Both the position numbers and the translations under genes were made by a program. From the NCBI RefSeq assembly GCF_020524345.1, contig NZ_JAIVLH010000004.1, positions 62,001 to 126,000 on the forward strand: a DNA stretch of 64,000 bases, in the 5' to 3' direction. The stretch's first letter is position 1. The number at the start of each line of letters is the position of its first letter. The notes beneath the pieces are model-generated. The model searched no databases, was not told the DNA's origin, and saw only the letters and a list, made by a program, of their open reading frames with translations. Shown in pieces: positions 17,045 to 26,460 of this stretch. This DNA is from Metabacillus niabensis (GTDB lineage Bacteria; Bacillota; Bacilli; Bacillales; Bacillaceae).

Positions 17045-19105
17045 ATGAATGAATACAAAGTAAAAGGATTAACTTGTGCCAATTGTACAAGAGAGCTCCA
17101 GGAAGAAATTAATAAATTACCATCAGGTGAATCAGCCTCATTAAGTTATAATACAGGAAAGCTGAAGGTAGATCATTCTGTAGATTTAAACAAGGTCAAA
17201 AAGATCTTATCTTCTGACGGTGCTTTTATAGAAGATGGAAATGATGACCACCATGATCATCAACATCAATCAGGTATCAACTGGATTGTTCTTCTGTCCA
17301 TATCTGCTTTGCTCTATGTCGCTGGGTTTATCACAGAAAATTTATTAAATGAATATTTCGCAATCGGTATGTTCCTCGCGGCAACGGTATTAAGTGGTTA
17401 TCAAACTTTTTTAAAGGGGCTAAAAAATTTAAGCAAATTTAAATTTAATATTGAAACATTAATGACAATTGCCTTGATTGGTGCATTAGGTATTGGTGAA
17501 TGGAAAGAAGGTGCATTAGTCGCTATACTGTTTGGGCTTAACGAGTACTTAGAGGGCCTCGGCATGCAAAAGGCGAGAAAATCCATGGAAAAGCTTCTTG
17601 AAATTGCACCAAAAGAAGCGACTGTAATCGAAAACAATGAAGAACGGGTAGTCAGTATCTCCTCATTGGGTGTAGGTCACATTGTACTTGTTCGAGCAGG
17701 AGAAAAAATTCCTTCTGATGGAATTGTGATTGAAGGGAAAAGTTCTGTTAACGAGGCTGCCATTACTGGTGAAGCAATGCCTGTTGAGAAAGCAATTAAT
17801 GAACCCGTTTTTGGAGGAAGTATAAATAATGAAGGAATCTTAAAAATTAAAATAACAAAAGCATATGAAGACTCATCACTGGCTAAGATCCTTCATCTTG
17901 TAGAAGAGGCACAGGAAACAAAGACACCAACGGAATTATTTATTAATAAATTTGCAAAATATTATACCCCTCTCATTATGATTATTGCAGCATTTGTTAT
18001 GCTGATCCCTCCACTACTATTGGATGGTAGCTGGAGCGATTGGTTTTATCAGGGATTAGCTGTTTTAATTGTTGGTTGTCCATGTGCATTAGTCCTTTCC
18101 TCACCAATTGCGATCGTGTCTGGCATAACAAAGAATGCCCGCAATGGAATTCTCATAAAAGGTGGAGTCTTCCTAGAACAATTAGGTAAGGTTACGACAA
18201 TTGCTTTTGATAAAACCGGGACATTAACAAAAGGTGAGCCTTATGTAGAAGATTATATTGAATATCATCCCGGCTTTCTGCAAATAGCAGCTTCCATTGA
18301 GAAAAACTCTACACATCCAATTGCGAAAGCGATCGTAAAAAAGGCAGAAGGACTATCATATCTACCTGTAGCAGAGTTGAAAACAGTGACAGGTAGCGGA
18401 TTGGTGGCTCAGATTGAGGGAGTAACGTATTTTCTTGGAAATGAATCACATATGAAAGATTTCACTTTTCAACAAAATGTGATGGAACAAATTAAGCAAT
18501 ACAAAGAAAGAGGAATGACCATTGTCATTTTAGCAACAGACGAGGATGTTCTTGGAATTATGGGAATATCTGATGAAATAAGAGAAGAAAGTATTAATGT
18601 GATAAAAAATCTTCATGCAGCAGGAATTCAACATACGGTCATGCTAACAGGTGATCATGAAAAAACAGCCGAAAAGGTAGCAGGTAAAGTAGGGGTAAAA
18701 TCTTATTTTGCTAGTTTGCTTCCGGATCAAAAAGTGGCCAAAATAAAAGAGCTATCAAATCGAGAAAAAGTGGCGATGGTTGGGGATGGAATAAACGATG
18801 CGCCTGCACTTGCAACAGCTGATTTAGGAATTGCGATGGGAAAAGGAACAGATAGTGCCATTGAAACAGCTGATATCGTGTTAATGCAAAATCATCTCGG
18901 GAAATTACCTAATGCAATTAAATCAGCAAAGAAGGTAAATTCAATTATTAAATTAAACATTGGATTAGCATTAGGTTTAAAACTAATTGCACTGCTCCTT
19001 ACAATTCCGGGACTATTAACCCTCTGGATTGCGATTCTTTCAGATATGGGTGCTACCATTCTCGTCACATTGATTAGCTTAACAGTTTTATATGAGAAAA
19101 AGTAA
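17045..19105 (+). CDS. cadA: Heavy-metal-exporting P1B-type ATPase (CadA/ZntA type)
   Basis: Membrane ATPase of 686 residues that pumps Zn2+, Cd2+ or related divalent ions out of the cell. An N-terminal heavy-metal-associated domain has LTCANCTRE (CxxC). A His-rich linker (DDHHDHQHQ) follows, then membrane helices. The A-domain loop is TGEAMP, the transmembrane metal site is CPCALVLSSP, the phosphorylation loop is DKTGTLTKG, the N-domain has the HP of THPIAKAI, and the P-domain carries GDGINDAPALA. The CPC motif plus the CzrA-like partner indicate Zn/Cd rather than copper. It lies 22 bases after the regulator. ATG 17045 is chosen, preceded by GGAG. Confidence 0.9.
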   Translation: MNEYKVKGLTCANCTRELQEEINKLPSGESASLSYNTGKLKVDHSVDLNKVKKILSSDGAFIEDGNDDHHDHQHQSGINWIVLLSISALLYVAGFITENLLNEYFAIGMFLAATVLSGYQTFLKGLKNLSKFKFNIETLMTIALIGALGIGEWKEGALVAILFGLNEYLEGLGMQKARKSMEKLLEIAPKEATVIENNEERVVSISSLGVGHIVLVRAGEKIPSDGIVIEGKSSVNEAAITGEAMPVEKAINEPVFGGSINNEGILKIKITKAYEDSSLAKILHLVEEAQETKTPTELFINKFAKYYTPLIMIIAAFVMLIPPLLLDGSWSDWFYQGLAVLIVGCPCALVLSSPIAIVSGITKNARNGILIKGGVFLEQLGKVTTIAFDKTGTLTKGEPYVEDYIEYHPGFLQIAASIEKNSTHPIAKAIVKKAEGLSYLPVAELKTVTGSGLVAQIEGVTYFLGNESHMKDFTFQQNVMEQIKQYKERGMTIVILATDEDVLGIMGISDEIREESINVIKNLHAAGIQHTVMLTGDHEKTAEKVAGKVGVKSYFASLLPDQKVAKIKELSNREKVAMVGDGINDAPALATADLGIAMGKGTDSAIETADIVLMQNHLGKLPNAIKSAKKVNSIIKLNIGLALGLKLIALLLTIPGLLTLWIAILSDMGATILVTLISLTVLYEKK

Positions 19106-19108
19106 CAT

Positions 19109-19151
19109 AAAAAGGATTGAGTAACCTGATTAGGTTATTCAATCCTTTTTT
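19109..19151. terminator. Bidirectional terminator between cadA and the convergent gene
   Basis: AAAAAGGATTGA / TCAATCCTTTTT outer stem with an inner TAACC/GGTTA stem. A-rich and T-rich sides suit both strands. Confidence 0.88.
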
Positions 19152-19161
19152 GAAAAAAGTA

Positions 19162-20163
19162 CTAAAGTGAAACGCGAGTTTCATCCGTTTCAAACCCAAT
19201 TGATGTTGTTAAGTCAACAATATCAATCGAAATTAATGCATAATCATAGTCGGCCAAATTAATTTTATCCTGACCCTGTAAATTAAAAGTCAATGTGTTC
19301 GTATCATATGTGGTAACTTCATACAATTCAATTAATTGCTTTACATTTTGATTAATTAGCTCAAGGTTTAGGCGGTATGCAATATGATCTCTTGAGGAAA
19401 CTGAGAAACGAATGGTTTGATCATTCCAATCGATTAAAGTTGGTGATTCAATGATCCGTGTTGAATCAATAGATAGGCCTGTTTTTTCTTCCAAAAAAGA
19501 ATGTAACTTCTTGTTTTCAAGTACATTTGGAATATCTTGATTTTCATGCTGTGTACGCAGATAGAAGATCTCATTTGACATTACATCTTCAGATTCTACT
19601 TCACTCGTGGCACCATATAAAAGAACATAATCATCCGCTAAAATTTCTTGCGGGTAGAATGCGTGATACCGTTCATCATAATTCCAAAAAGCGTCCCACC
19701 TCATGTCAGCAACACTAATTCCACGTATTCTTTGCCACTCTGAGAATGGTAGATGATGTGTTGGAAAATAATGATAGGCAAAATGATGCCCATATTCATG
19801 TGAAAGTGTTTCACGGTAATCAACAGGTGTTTCATATTGATTGCCTTGGTATAAGACAATTGTTTTCGTAAGAGAATGATAACTTCCTTTTGTGTTTGTG
19901 CTGGAATGGGTGCCACCTAAAACCCTAACTTCATTTAATTCTGATATCTCTTGCCCATGTTTATTTAATAACAATTCTTTATATAAATCTTTTAATTTAT
20001 CTTCATCCCAAGACGGCGTATAACTTGTAAAATCTATTCCCTCAGGTGATTGAAAAGATGCAAATGTCTTATCATCTATATCAGTGGTTTCAAAGCTGAC
20101 TAAAAAAGGGAATGATAATAGTAATATAATGAAAATTTGGTTAAAACGTATCAACTTTATCAC
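19162..20163 (-). CDS. Secreted HExxH zinc-metallopeptidase-like protein
   Basis: A 333-residue protein with an N-terminal signal peptide or membrane helix (residues 5-23). The core has the zinc motif HEYGHH (His122, Glu123, His126) in a helix starting ETLSHEYGHHFAYHYF. About 47 residues later PQEILADDYV offers a Glu (about 173) as third ligand, the spacing of a gluzincin. The C-terminal 90 residues are beta-rich, resembling a fibronectin-like domain. I do not recognise the family. It probably acts outside the membrane; the target is unknown. Start GTG is taken as given; a TTG three codons later is an alternative with better ribosome-site spacing. Confidence 0.6.
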   Translation of the reverse strand: MIKLIRFNQIFIILLLSFPFLVSFETTDIDDKTFASFQSPEGIDFTSYTPSWDEDKLKDLYKELLLNKHGQEISELNEVRVLGGTHSSTNTKGSYHSLTKTIVLYQGNQYETPVDYRETLSHEYGHHFAYHYFPTHHLPFSEWQRIRGISVADMRWDAFWNYDERYHAFYPQEILADDYVLLYGATSEVESEDVMSNEIFYLRTQHENQDIPNVLENKKLHSFLEEKTGLSIDSTRIIESPTLIDWNDQTIRFSVSSRDHIAYRLNLELINQNVKQLIELYEVTTYDTNTLTFNLQGQDKINLADYDYALISIDIVDLTTSIGFETDETRVSL

Positions 20164-20397
20164 ATCCTTCAGCTTATTTTATCATGAAAAGTAGATTAGG
20201 TAATTGGTATCATTTGCTTGTCATGAAAGAGGAATGCAGGAGAAACAGCTGTGAGAAAAAAAGATATTTTTGTAGAAAAAGGCAGAAGATTAATCTTGAA
20301 AAAATTTTTAAAAAATAGTTTTCAAAGTACAAAGATTCGTGTATTATATAAATAATCAGAAAATACTGAATTAAAAGAAAAAGGTGAGGTGCTTTAA

Positions 20398-20652
20398 ATG
20401 AATTATTTCAACATTCCGTCAGAAAATCTACTAGAAACAAATCCTTTCGTTCACTACTTACAGAAAGGAGATCTTTATTACACATCTGAAAACGAAATTA
20501 TTTTAAAGCATTTGCACGAGTTGCCACAGGATTTTATGGAAATGACATTATTTGATATAGATGGATGTGGGTGTGTTTACACTTTCTCACATATTACAAA
20601 TCATAAACAAGGAGAAATGGCTATACAGGCTGCAGTCTTTAAAAAAGTATAA
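20398..20652 (+). CDS. Small hypothetical protein, 84 aa
   Basis: An 84-residue acidic cytosolic protein with a good AAAGGTGAGG ribosome binding site and its own terminator, so it is likely real. It contains a DGCGCVYTF segment with two close Cys and no membrane helix. I do not recognise a family. Confidence 0.6.
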   Translation: MNYFNIPSENLLETNPFVHYLQKGDLYYTSENEIILKHLHELPQDFMEMTLFDIDGCGCVYTFSHITNHKQGEMAIQAAVFKKV

Positions 20653-20655
20653 AAT

Positions 20656-20692
20656 TATGGAGTGACATACAAAAGTCACTCCTTTTTACTTT
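20656..20692. terminator. Terminator between convergent genes
   Basis: GGAGTGAC/GTCACTCC stem with an 8-base loop and T-run. It overlaps the stop of the leftward exonuclease gene. Confidence 0.88.
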
Positions 20693-21387
20693 AAATCAGA
20701 AATCATTTTGGACGGATCAAACTTCTCAATTAGCTTTATAAAAACTTCTGCAGTCATAATCGCGTCATTTAATGCATGATGCCTTTCTCGTTCTGGTATG
20801 CCTAAACGTTCAACTAGTTCATCTAAGTAATTGCGCATTCCTTGGAACTTTTCATTTGCAAGTAGATGTGAATCTAAATATTCAACAGGAAAATGAGGAA
20901 GGCTCCATAGTTTGATTGTCGATTTTAAAAATTCAATATCGAAGGTAGCAGGATGTGCGACTAATATACTTCCTTTACTAAAGTCAAGAAATTTGAACAA
21001 ACCAACTGGAAAAGGTTCTGCCTTGTTAAGGATCTCTTCTGGCAAACCTGTAAGTTCTTGGATTCCTTTTGGTATTCTTCCAATAGGTTTGACGATTGTA
21101 TAAAATGCTTCATTATATTGTATTTGGAGATCTTTTACTTTTATGGCACCTATTGAAATGATTTCATCACCCATAGTGGGGAAAAATCCCGTAGTTTCTA
21201 AATCAAAAATCGTAAACGTGCAAGATGACAGCGATTGTTTCATCAGTCCTTGCTGACTAGATAGGAATTCCTCGATTGATTGTCGCGCTGTTGAAAAGGA
21301 AGGTAATTGCGTCATTTTTTTTATATGGTATTTTAGAAAGTAATGATCCCAAAGAAAATACTTTATGATCTTTATATCATCTGGCAA
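20686..21387 (-). CDS. DnaQ-like 3'-5' exonuclease (Pol III epsilon-type)
   Basis: A 233-residue DEDDh exonuclease. Exo I is FTIFDLETTGFFP (Asp, Glu); Exo II is VAHPATFDIEFL; Exo III is HHALNDAIMTAEVF, with the His of the h-type followed five residues later by Asp. An N-terminal extension of about 55 residues precedes the catalytic domain. It starts at TTG 21387, five bases after the stop of the upstream nucleotidyltransferase gene, so the two are co-transcribed. This pairing of a CBS/DUF294 protein and a DnaQ-like nuclease is common in bacteria, but the joint role is not defined. Confidence 0.85.
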   Translation of the reverse strand: MPDDIKIIKYFLWDHYFLKYHIKKMTQLPSFSTARQSIEEFLSSQQGLMKQSLSSCTFTIFDLETTGFFPTMGDEIISIGAIKVKDLQIQYNEAFYTIVKPIGRIPKGIQELTGLPEEILNKAEPFPVGLFKFLDFSKGSILVAHPATFDIEFLKSTIKLWSLPHFPVEYLDSHLLANEKFQGMRNYLDELVERLGIPERERHHALNDAIMTAEVFIKLIEKFDPSKMISDLK

Positions 21388-21392
21388 ACTGG

Positions 21393-23309
21393 TTACACCA
21401 CCCGGTTTCTGTTAAAGCTGATTTTTGTTACTTGTTGCATACGATGAGCAACCTGTAATGCTTCTTTGAGCTTCATTCGGTCTTCTTTAGTTAGGTCATG
21501 AATGGGGATTTCGTTAGAAACATGATTATTGTTTGCTAATTCTTTCAGATTTTGTCTAAGTCTAAAATAATGTAAATAATGAAGGGCTGTTTTAGCATTT
21601 TCAACATCTCGAGGATGCATTGCTTGTATATTTTTTAAAGCATTAAGCCTTTTTATAGTACTTACTTCATTAATTCCATATTTTATCGCGTTAATTCTTG
21701 TCGAATATATAATCTGGGTTAGACCTGTTTTTTTGACATTTATTTTTTTGTTTTTTTGTTTTATATTTATTAGTCCAAAAGGATGAGCTGAAATTTTAAA
21801 ACGCAAAGCATCCTTCATTAATAATTGCTGTAACGTTTTAGAATACTGTGCTTTTTCATTTAAAAATGTTCTTACTTCACCTGCTAACGAAAAATCTCCA
21901 TAAATAGGTCTGAAATCGTAGAACATCGTAAAATTTTGGATTTCCTGAGCGTCTAGTTCTTCTTTCCAGGTCTGAATGTCTATTTTCCATTGTGATACCG
22001 ACTTTCTCCATTTTTCTTCTTTTGCCATAATTCCGCCCGTACATTCCGGAAACCCTAGTTGACGGAGGGATGTATTCAACTTTTGAGTAAAAGTGTTAAA
22101 ATACTTTTCAATTTCATCCCGATTTGATAGATGCTCATAATCAGCTAGAATCATACCGTTATCTTGGTCAGTGCGGAAGCCTTGTTCATTTCTAGCTTGA
22201 CTTCCCATTATAATAAAACAGAAGTTAATGGGAGGTGTACCATATCCTTGTTGTTTCATTTCGTTTTCAGTTAGCTTAATCATGTGTCTGTGAAGATTGT
22301 CATTATGGTTTGTGATCATTTCCGATACTTCATAAGCATAGCTTTCTTTTTCAACAAGCTCTTGGACAAAAGCATGTAACGTTTTGTTCACTAGAGGTCC
22401 ATGCATGACTAAGTCTTCAAGTGATGTTGATTTTTTTACATTATAGGTTAGATCTAAATAGCTGGAATTTTCTAGATTTAAAAATGAACGGGAAGTTAAC
22501 ATACCGATCACTTTTTGGTTATTCAGAACAGGAATACATTTACTCAACTTATTTTTTATAAATGATAAAGCCTCGAACGCAAAAGCATCTGCATCAACAT
22601 ATGCCGGAATTGGATTCATCCAATCGCTAACTAAATTTGTTGGAGGAGATGTTGAAGCAAATGTTAATATCTCATCATAAGTAATCATGCCGAGCATCTT
22701 TGAAGAATCTTTGCTTACAATTAATCCTGATGCGTTTTGATCCTTTAGAATTTTTGCAGCATCACTCATCGTATAATGGGGCGGAACAAAGATTGGCGGA
22801 TCCATGAGGAGTTTTACTCGCGTCTTTAAGAGATGTACATTTTCTTCATCATCATCTTGAGTTGCTTTATTTTTCATTTCATCATATAAGGACTTTGTTC
22901 GCTCACCAATACTTCCCCAAATAACCTTTGAAAAATCATTATTACGTGTCATAATTTCAAAAAAATGTCGTTTATTTAATTTGAATACCGTGCAATTTTC
23001 CAGTGCTTGAACAGAAAAATTTAATTCACCGCTCGTAAACATCACCATTAACCCGATAATGTCCCCCGGATAATAATATCTTAAAGATAATTGTTTTCCA
23101 TTTGATTGATGTAGTATATTTTTAGCTAAACCGGAAACAAGAAAGTAAAGATCAATATCATCAACAGCCTCATCTTCATGAAAGATAAATTCGTTCTTCG
23201 AAAATTGCTTTTGAGAGGCCTTATCAGTTAATTCTTGAAGTTGAAATTCAGTTAACAGTGAAAAAGGGTAGTAATCCTTCAAAAGATGTTTAAGTTCAGA
23301 CATTGACAA
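21393..23309 (-). CDS. Cyclic-nucleotide-like sensor, CBS pair and DUF294 nucleotidyltransferase protein
   Basis: About 638 residues in four parts. First is a cNMP-binding-like domain (residues 10-135; YYYPGDIIGLMVMF). Next is a CBS pair (residues 165-285; MSDAAKILKDQNASGLIVS and KCIPVLNNQKVIGMLTSR). Third is a DUF294 GlnD-like nucleotidyltransferase domain (IMGSQARNEQGFRTDQDNGMIL, the GSxxRxExxxxxDxD motif). Last is a C-terminal helical DUF294_C domain. The family is thought to be a signalling uridylyl/adenylyltransferase, with no substrate established. The start is set at TTG 23309, eight bases after AGGTGG; a GTG at 23321 overlaps that site and is less likely. Confidence 0.8.
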   Translation of the reverse strand: MSMSELKHLLKDYYPFSLLTEFQLQELTDKASQKQFSKNEFIFHEDEAVDDIDLYFLVSGLAKNILHQSNGKQLSLRYYYPGDIIGLMVMFTSGELNFSVQALENCTVFKLNKRHFFEIMTRNNDFSKVIWGSIGERTKSLYDEMKNKATQDDDEENVHLLKTRVKLLMDPPIFVPPHYTMSDAAKILKDQNASGLIVSKDSSKMLGMITYDEILTFASTSPPTNLVSDWMNPIPAYVDADAFAFEALSFIKNKLSKCIPVLNNQKVIGMLTSRSFLNLENSSYLDLTYNVKKSTSLEDLVMHGPLVNKTLHAFVQELVEKESYAYEVSEMITNHNDNLHRHMIKLTENEMKQQGYGTPPINFCFIIMGSQARNEQGFRTDQDNGMILADYEHLSNRDEIEKYFNTFTQKLNTSLRQLGFPECTGGIMAKEEKWRKSVSQWKIDIQTWKEELDAQEIQNFTMFYDFRPIYGDFSLAGEVRTFLNEKAQYSKTLQQLLMKDALRFKISAHPFGLINIKQKNKKINVKKTGLTQIIYSTRINAIKYGINEVSTIKRLNALKNIQAMHPRDVENAKTALHYLHYFRLRQNLKELANNNHVSNEIPIHDLTKEDRMKLKEALQVAHRMQQVTKISFNRNRVV

Positions 23310-23419
23310 GTTAGACACCACCTATATAAATCTTGTATACTTTAACGGTAACATACATAACAGCATTTATGAAGGCAATGAGAAGTATTCGTACATTCTA
23401 GTTCAGAAAGGAGTAATAT

Positions 23420-24050
23420 ATGAAAAAAAGGGTTAATCTACTAATCTTATCCTTGTTCCTTATCTTGTTAGCGGGTTGTGGAGCAAACGAGGAGGAAGGA
23501 ACTAGTAAAAAGCCACTTCAAAACATTGAGGAAAATCCAATTGCAACAATTACAATGGAAAATGGTGATGTCATAAAAGTTGAGCTATATCCTAATGTAG
23601 CTCCCAATACGGTTAGTAACTTTATTACATTAGCCAAATCTGGGTTTTATGATGGACTTATTTTTCATCGTGTCATTCCTGGCTTTATGATACAAGGTGG
23701 AGATCCTGAGGGGACAGGAATGGGTGGACCTGACTTATAGTATAGAAGGTGAATTTTCTTCAAATGGTTTTGAAAATGAGGTGAAGCACGAAAGAGGTGT
23801 CATATCGATGGCACGAGCACAGGACCCTAATTCAGCCGGGTCACAGTTTTTTATTATGGTTGCTGAGTCTACTCAACTGGACGGAGATTATGCAGCTTTC
23901 GGAAAAGTAACCGAAGGAATGGAAGCTGTTGATAAAATCGTAGAAGTAGAAACGGATGAACAGGACAAGCCGTTAGAAGAACAAAAGATAAAAGAAATAA
24001 CAGTTGAAACATTTGGCATTGAATATGCTGAACCAGAAAAGGTTAAATGA
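23420..24050 (+). pseudogene. Cyclophilin-type peptidyl-prolyl isomerase lipoprotein, frameshifted
   Basis: Lipoprotein cyclophilin that would speed proline isomerisation in proteins outside the membrane. The signal peptide ends in LLAGC. The first frame (23420-23740) reads through [24 protein letters not shown] and then hits a stop at 23738-23740. The second frame continues as YSIEGEF, then GVISMARAQDPNSAGSQFFIM to 24050. Expected sequence is restored by removing one T in CTTA at about 23736-23739, so it is a one-base insertion. All catalytic cyclophilin motifs are otherwise intact. Either a recent inactivation or a sequencing indel. Confidence 0.85.
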
Positions 24051-24084
24051 GATTCTAAATAAACTTTGTTATTATTAAGTAAAA

Positions 24085-24140
24085 AGACTTTATCACATGA
24101 AACCCAGCGTTATAAAGTTTTTGTGATAAAGTCTCTTTGT
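24085..24140 (+). terminator. Intrinsic terminator after cyclophilin gene
   Basis: Perfect 13-bp stem AGACTTTATCACA/TGTGATAAAGTCT with a 24-base loop. The tail is CTTTGTT, a weak T-run. Confidence 0.7.
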
Positions 24141-24238
24141 TCGTAATAAATAAAAAATTCCGAATAATTTCCATTATATTGACCAGGGTTACTCTATGAG
24201 ATAAGTTATAATAGGATAACAATGATCGGGGGCTTTAT

Positions 24239-24850
24239 ATGGATTTTATAAAAAAACTCTCTCTTGTCTTAATTGGACTTATTTTAACTTCATTAGGTAT
24301 AAAAATATTATCAGATCATCACCTAACATTTGGCGGAACAGCAGGTATTTCAACAGTCTTCTCATTTCTATCTCCTCTATCCTGGGGTACACTCTTTTTT
24401 ATCGTGAATCTTCCTTTTTTTCTTATATCTATTCGTGAGCTTGGGAAATGGTTTACGATCTCAAGCTTATTATCAATAACAGGTATCTCCTTACTTCGTG
24501 AATGGTTTGACCAAATCATTCCGGTTTTGGAATTAAACATGTTATTTGCTTCTATCCTTTCAGGTTTACTCATTGGAATAGGTGTAACGTTTGTATTAAA
24601 TAACGGTTCTTCATTAGGCGGGATTCATATTTTAGGATTATATATGGACAAAAAATATAGGATCAATAGAGGGATTGTATTGTTCGTATGTGACTCTATG
24701 ATTATTTTATTGGCTCTGACATTGGTAGGCTGGCTAAGTGCTTTATTCTCAATTTTATGCATCTTTATTGCGAGCAATATAATTGGAAGATATAAGAAAT
24801 CTCCAATAAAAGAAATGGATCAAGAAAATACAATTAACAGCCATGCTTAA
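24239..24850 (+). CDS. YitT family membrane protein
   Basis: Integral membrane protein of 203 residues with five or six predicted helices. It matches the YitT family N-terminal block (LGIKILSDHHLTFGGTAGIS and LLIGIGVTFVLNNGSSLGGIHIL). It lacks the C-terminal DUF2179 domain found in longer YitT paralogs, so it is the short form. The function of the family is unknown. ATG 24239 follows GGGGG. Confidence 0.78.
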   Translation: MDFIKKLSLVLIGLILTSLGIKILSDHHLTFGGTAGISTVFSFLSPLSWGTLFFIVNLPFFLISIRELGKWFTISSLLSITGISLLREWFDQIIPVLELNMLFASILSGLLIGIGVTFVLNNGSSLGGIHILGLYMDKKYRINRGIVLFVCDSMIILLALTLVGWLSALFSILCIFIASNIIGRYKKSPIKEMDQENTINSHA

Positions 24851-24923
24851 GATTGGAAACATTTAAAACTAGTAATATTAGTCGAACTCAACTAATCTAG
24901 TAAAAAGAGGGTGAGGGAGACAA

Positions 24924-25208
24924 ATGAATTATCTTACGGTAAATCAAATTTCACAATCTGAAGCTATTAAAGAGGCCAAAGCTTATCTAAAAGAATTATG
25001 GTATGCAAGTGTTGAAGGACACTTCGCCATATCTCTTCGTTATAAAATGTATAAATATCAATTGTTACACTTGCAAGCTTGTGCACCAAAAGATTGGCTG
25101 CTTGGATGGAATGGTATCTATTTCACATTAACAAAAGATATTGAACATCATGCAAAAATAACCATGACATTAAAACCAAACGGTTCAATACAATATTATT
25201 TTTCTTAA
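24924..25208 (+). CDS. Small hypothetical protein, 94 aa
   Basis: A 94-residue cytosolic protein with a strong GGGTGAGGGAG ribosome binding site and a following terminator. It is rich in aromatic residues (ELWYASVEGHF, WLLGWNGIYFTL). I do not recognise a family and see no catalytic motif. Confidence 0.6.
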   Translation: MNYLTVNQISQSEAIKEAKAYLKELWYASVEGHFAISLRYKMYKYQLLHLQACAPKDWLLGWNGIYFTLTKDIEHHAKITMTLKPNGSIQYYFS

Positions 25209-25237
25209 AAACCTAGGATTTATTCTAGGTTTTTTTG
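25207..25237 (+). terminator. Intrinsic terminator
   Basis: AAAACCTAG/CTAGGTTTT hairpin with seven T; begins at the stop codon of the preceding gene. Confidence 0.88.
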
Positions 25238-25405
25238 TACTTTAAGAAAATTTACTTATATGAAAGGTTAAGACATCGACTTCCACAATTCTGGCCGTAA
25301 GTCGTGTTTTTCTAATTTTTCATGAATAAGGAACAAATGAATAATTCATATTTGTTAGTGGGATTTTAAATTTGGCTTTAAAAAATGACTTAAGGGGGTA
25401 TTTTC

Positions 25406-25996
25406 TTGCAAAGACAAATGAACCAAGTAAACATAGGTGCTCATGAAATTATGGAGTGTCATGAAGTGTTAAGTTGTATGATAAATGGGATAAATCAATT
25501 CCAGCTTTTACAACAACATTGTCAAGACCAAAATTTAAGAAATATTCTTCAAAACCAGCTTTCATTTATGACGAACGAGTATACAGCTTTTGTTAACACT
25601 TTACAGCAAAAAGGAAACCAAGGTCAGCTTCAATCTGTACAAACATCGATGAAAACAACACCAACATATGGAATAAAAATGAATGGGGTACCTGAATCTC
25701 CTAATGCATCACTTAACCAGTTGAATGACCGTGATGTAGCATCATTAATGCTGGGCACACACAAATCAGGAGCGGTTATGAAAATGCATGCTGCTTTGGA
25801 ATTAACAGATTCACAAATGAGAGAAATGATGACTCAAAGTGCAAAAAACTGTGCGGATCAAGCATATGAAACATGGATGTATATGAATCAAAAAGGATAT
25901 TATCAAGTGCCTACATTTGATCAGGCAACAACTAACGCTATGATTAATAGCTACCAACCAAATGCGCTTTATAGCAACCAACAACAAACATACTAA
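25406..25996 (+). CDS. Spore coat protein, CotF-like
   Basis: A 196-residue protein with the ferritin-like helical fold of CotF-type coat proteins (YQ-rich ends, GAHEIMECHEVLSCMINGINQF at the start, LNDRDVASLMLGTHKSGAVMKMHAALELTDSQ in the middle). It is rich in Gln, Asn and Met with a YQ-rich tail, as usual for coat proteins. Start TTG 25406 lies seven bases after GGGGG. It is followed after 19 bases by another Gln-rich gene. Expected to be made in the mother cell; a SigK-type promoter could not be assigned with confidence. Confidence 0.78.
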   Translation: MQRQMNQVNIGAHEIMECHEVLSCMINGINQFQLLQQHCQDQNLRNILQNQLSFMTNEYTAFVNTLQQKGNQGQLQSVQTSMKTTPTYGIKMNGVPESPNASLNQLNDRDVASLMLGTHKSGAVMKMHAALELTDSQMREMMTQSAKNCADQAYETWMYMNQKGYYQVPTFDQATTNAMINSYQPNALYSNQQQTY

Positions 25997-26015
25997 TACT
26001 TTGGAGGGATTTAAC

Positions 26016-26408
26016 ATGCATACACCACAACATGCGATGCAACAAATTAATGAATGTCGACAAATTGTTCAACAGTTAATTCAGCAAACACAGCAAGGTA
26101 CACAATTATATAAACAAATGTTGCAACAAGAACAACAAAATGCACAAGTGCTACAACAACTCATGCAAAAAGAACAGCAAGCTACACAAGTGATACAACA
26201 AAGCTTGCAAGGACATAATCAAGCATTACAACAATGTCAGCAAATCCTAAATATTTGCAATCAAATGCAGCAGGACATATCCGGTGCAGGATACAACTCT
26301 TCTCACGCATTCATGCAAAATGAACCATTACACACACAAAGCCAAGAACACCAACAAATTCCAACCTACCGTCATTTCCAACAGCAAAGACAATTTATTC
26401 AACAGTAA
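26016..26408 (+). CDS. Gln-rich probable spore coat-associated protein
   Basis: A 130-residue protein, about a third Gln, with repeating blocks of the kind LLQQxQQxxQxLQQLMQKEQQ that suggest a long amphipathic helix. No known catalytic domain. ATG 26016 is chosen because GGAGGG lies eight bases upstream; a longer reading starting inside the coat gene lacks a ribosome site. The tight spacing to the CotF-like gene and the composition point to a coat or coat-assembly role, which is inference. Confidence 0.65.
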   Translation: MHTPQHAMQQINECRQIVQQLIQQTQQGTQLYKQMLQQEQQNAQVLQQLMQKEQQATQVIQQSLQGHNQALQQCQQILNICNQMQQDISGAGYNSSHAFMQNEPLHTQSQEHQQIPTYRHFQQQRQFIQQ

Positions 26409-26413
26409 AACAT

Positions 26414-26446
26414 GGGGTTAGCGAACATATCGTTAACCCCTTTTAC
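26414..26446 (+). terminator. Intrinsic terminator after coat genes
   Basis: GGGGTTA..CG/CG..TAACCCC stem with a 7-base loop and four T. Confidence 0.85.
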
Positions 26447-26460
26447 AAATGATTCGTATC

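Noticed and set aside
25962-26015. N-terminal extension of the Gln-rich coat protein
   Set aside because: The in-frame upstream start lies inside the preceding coat gene and lacks a ribosome site; ATG 26016 has GGAGGG.
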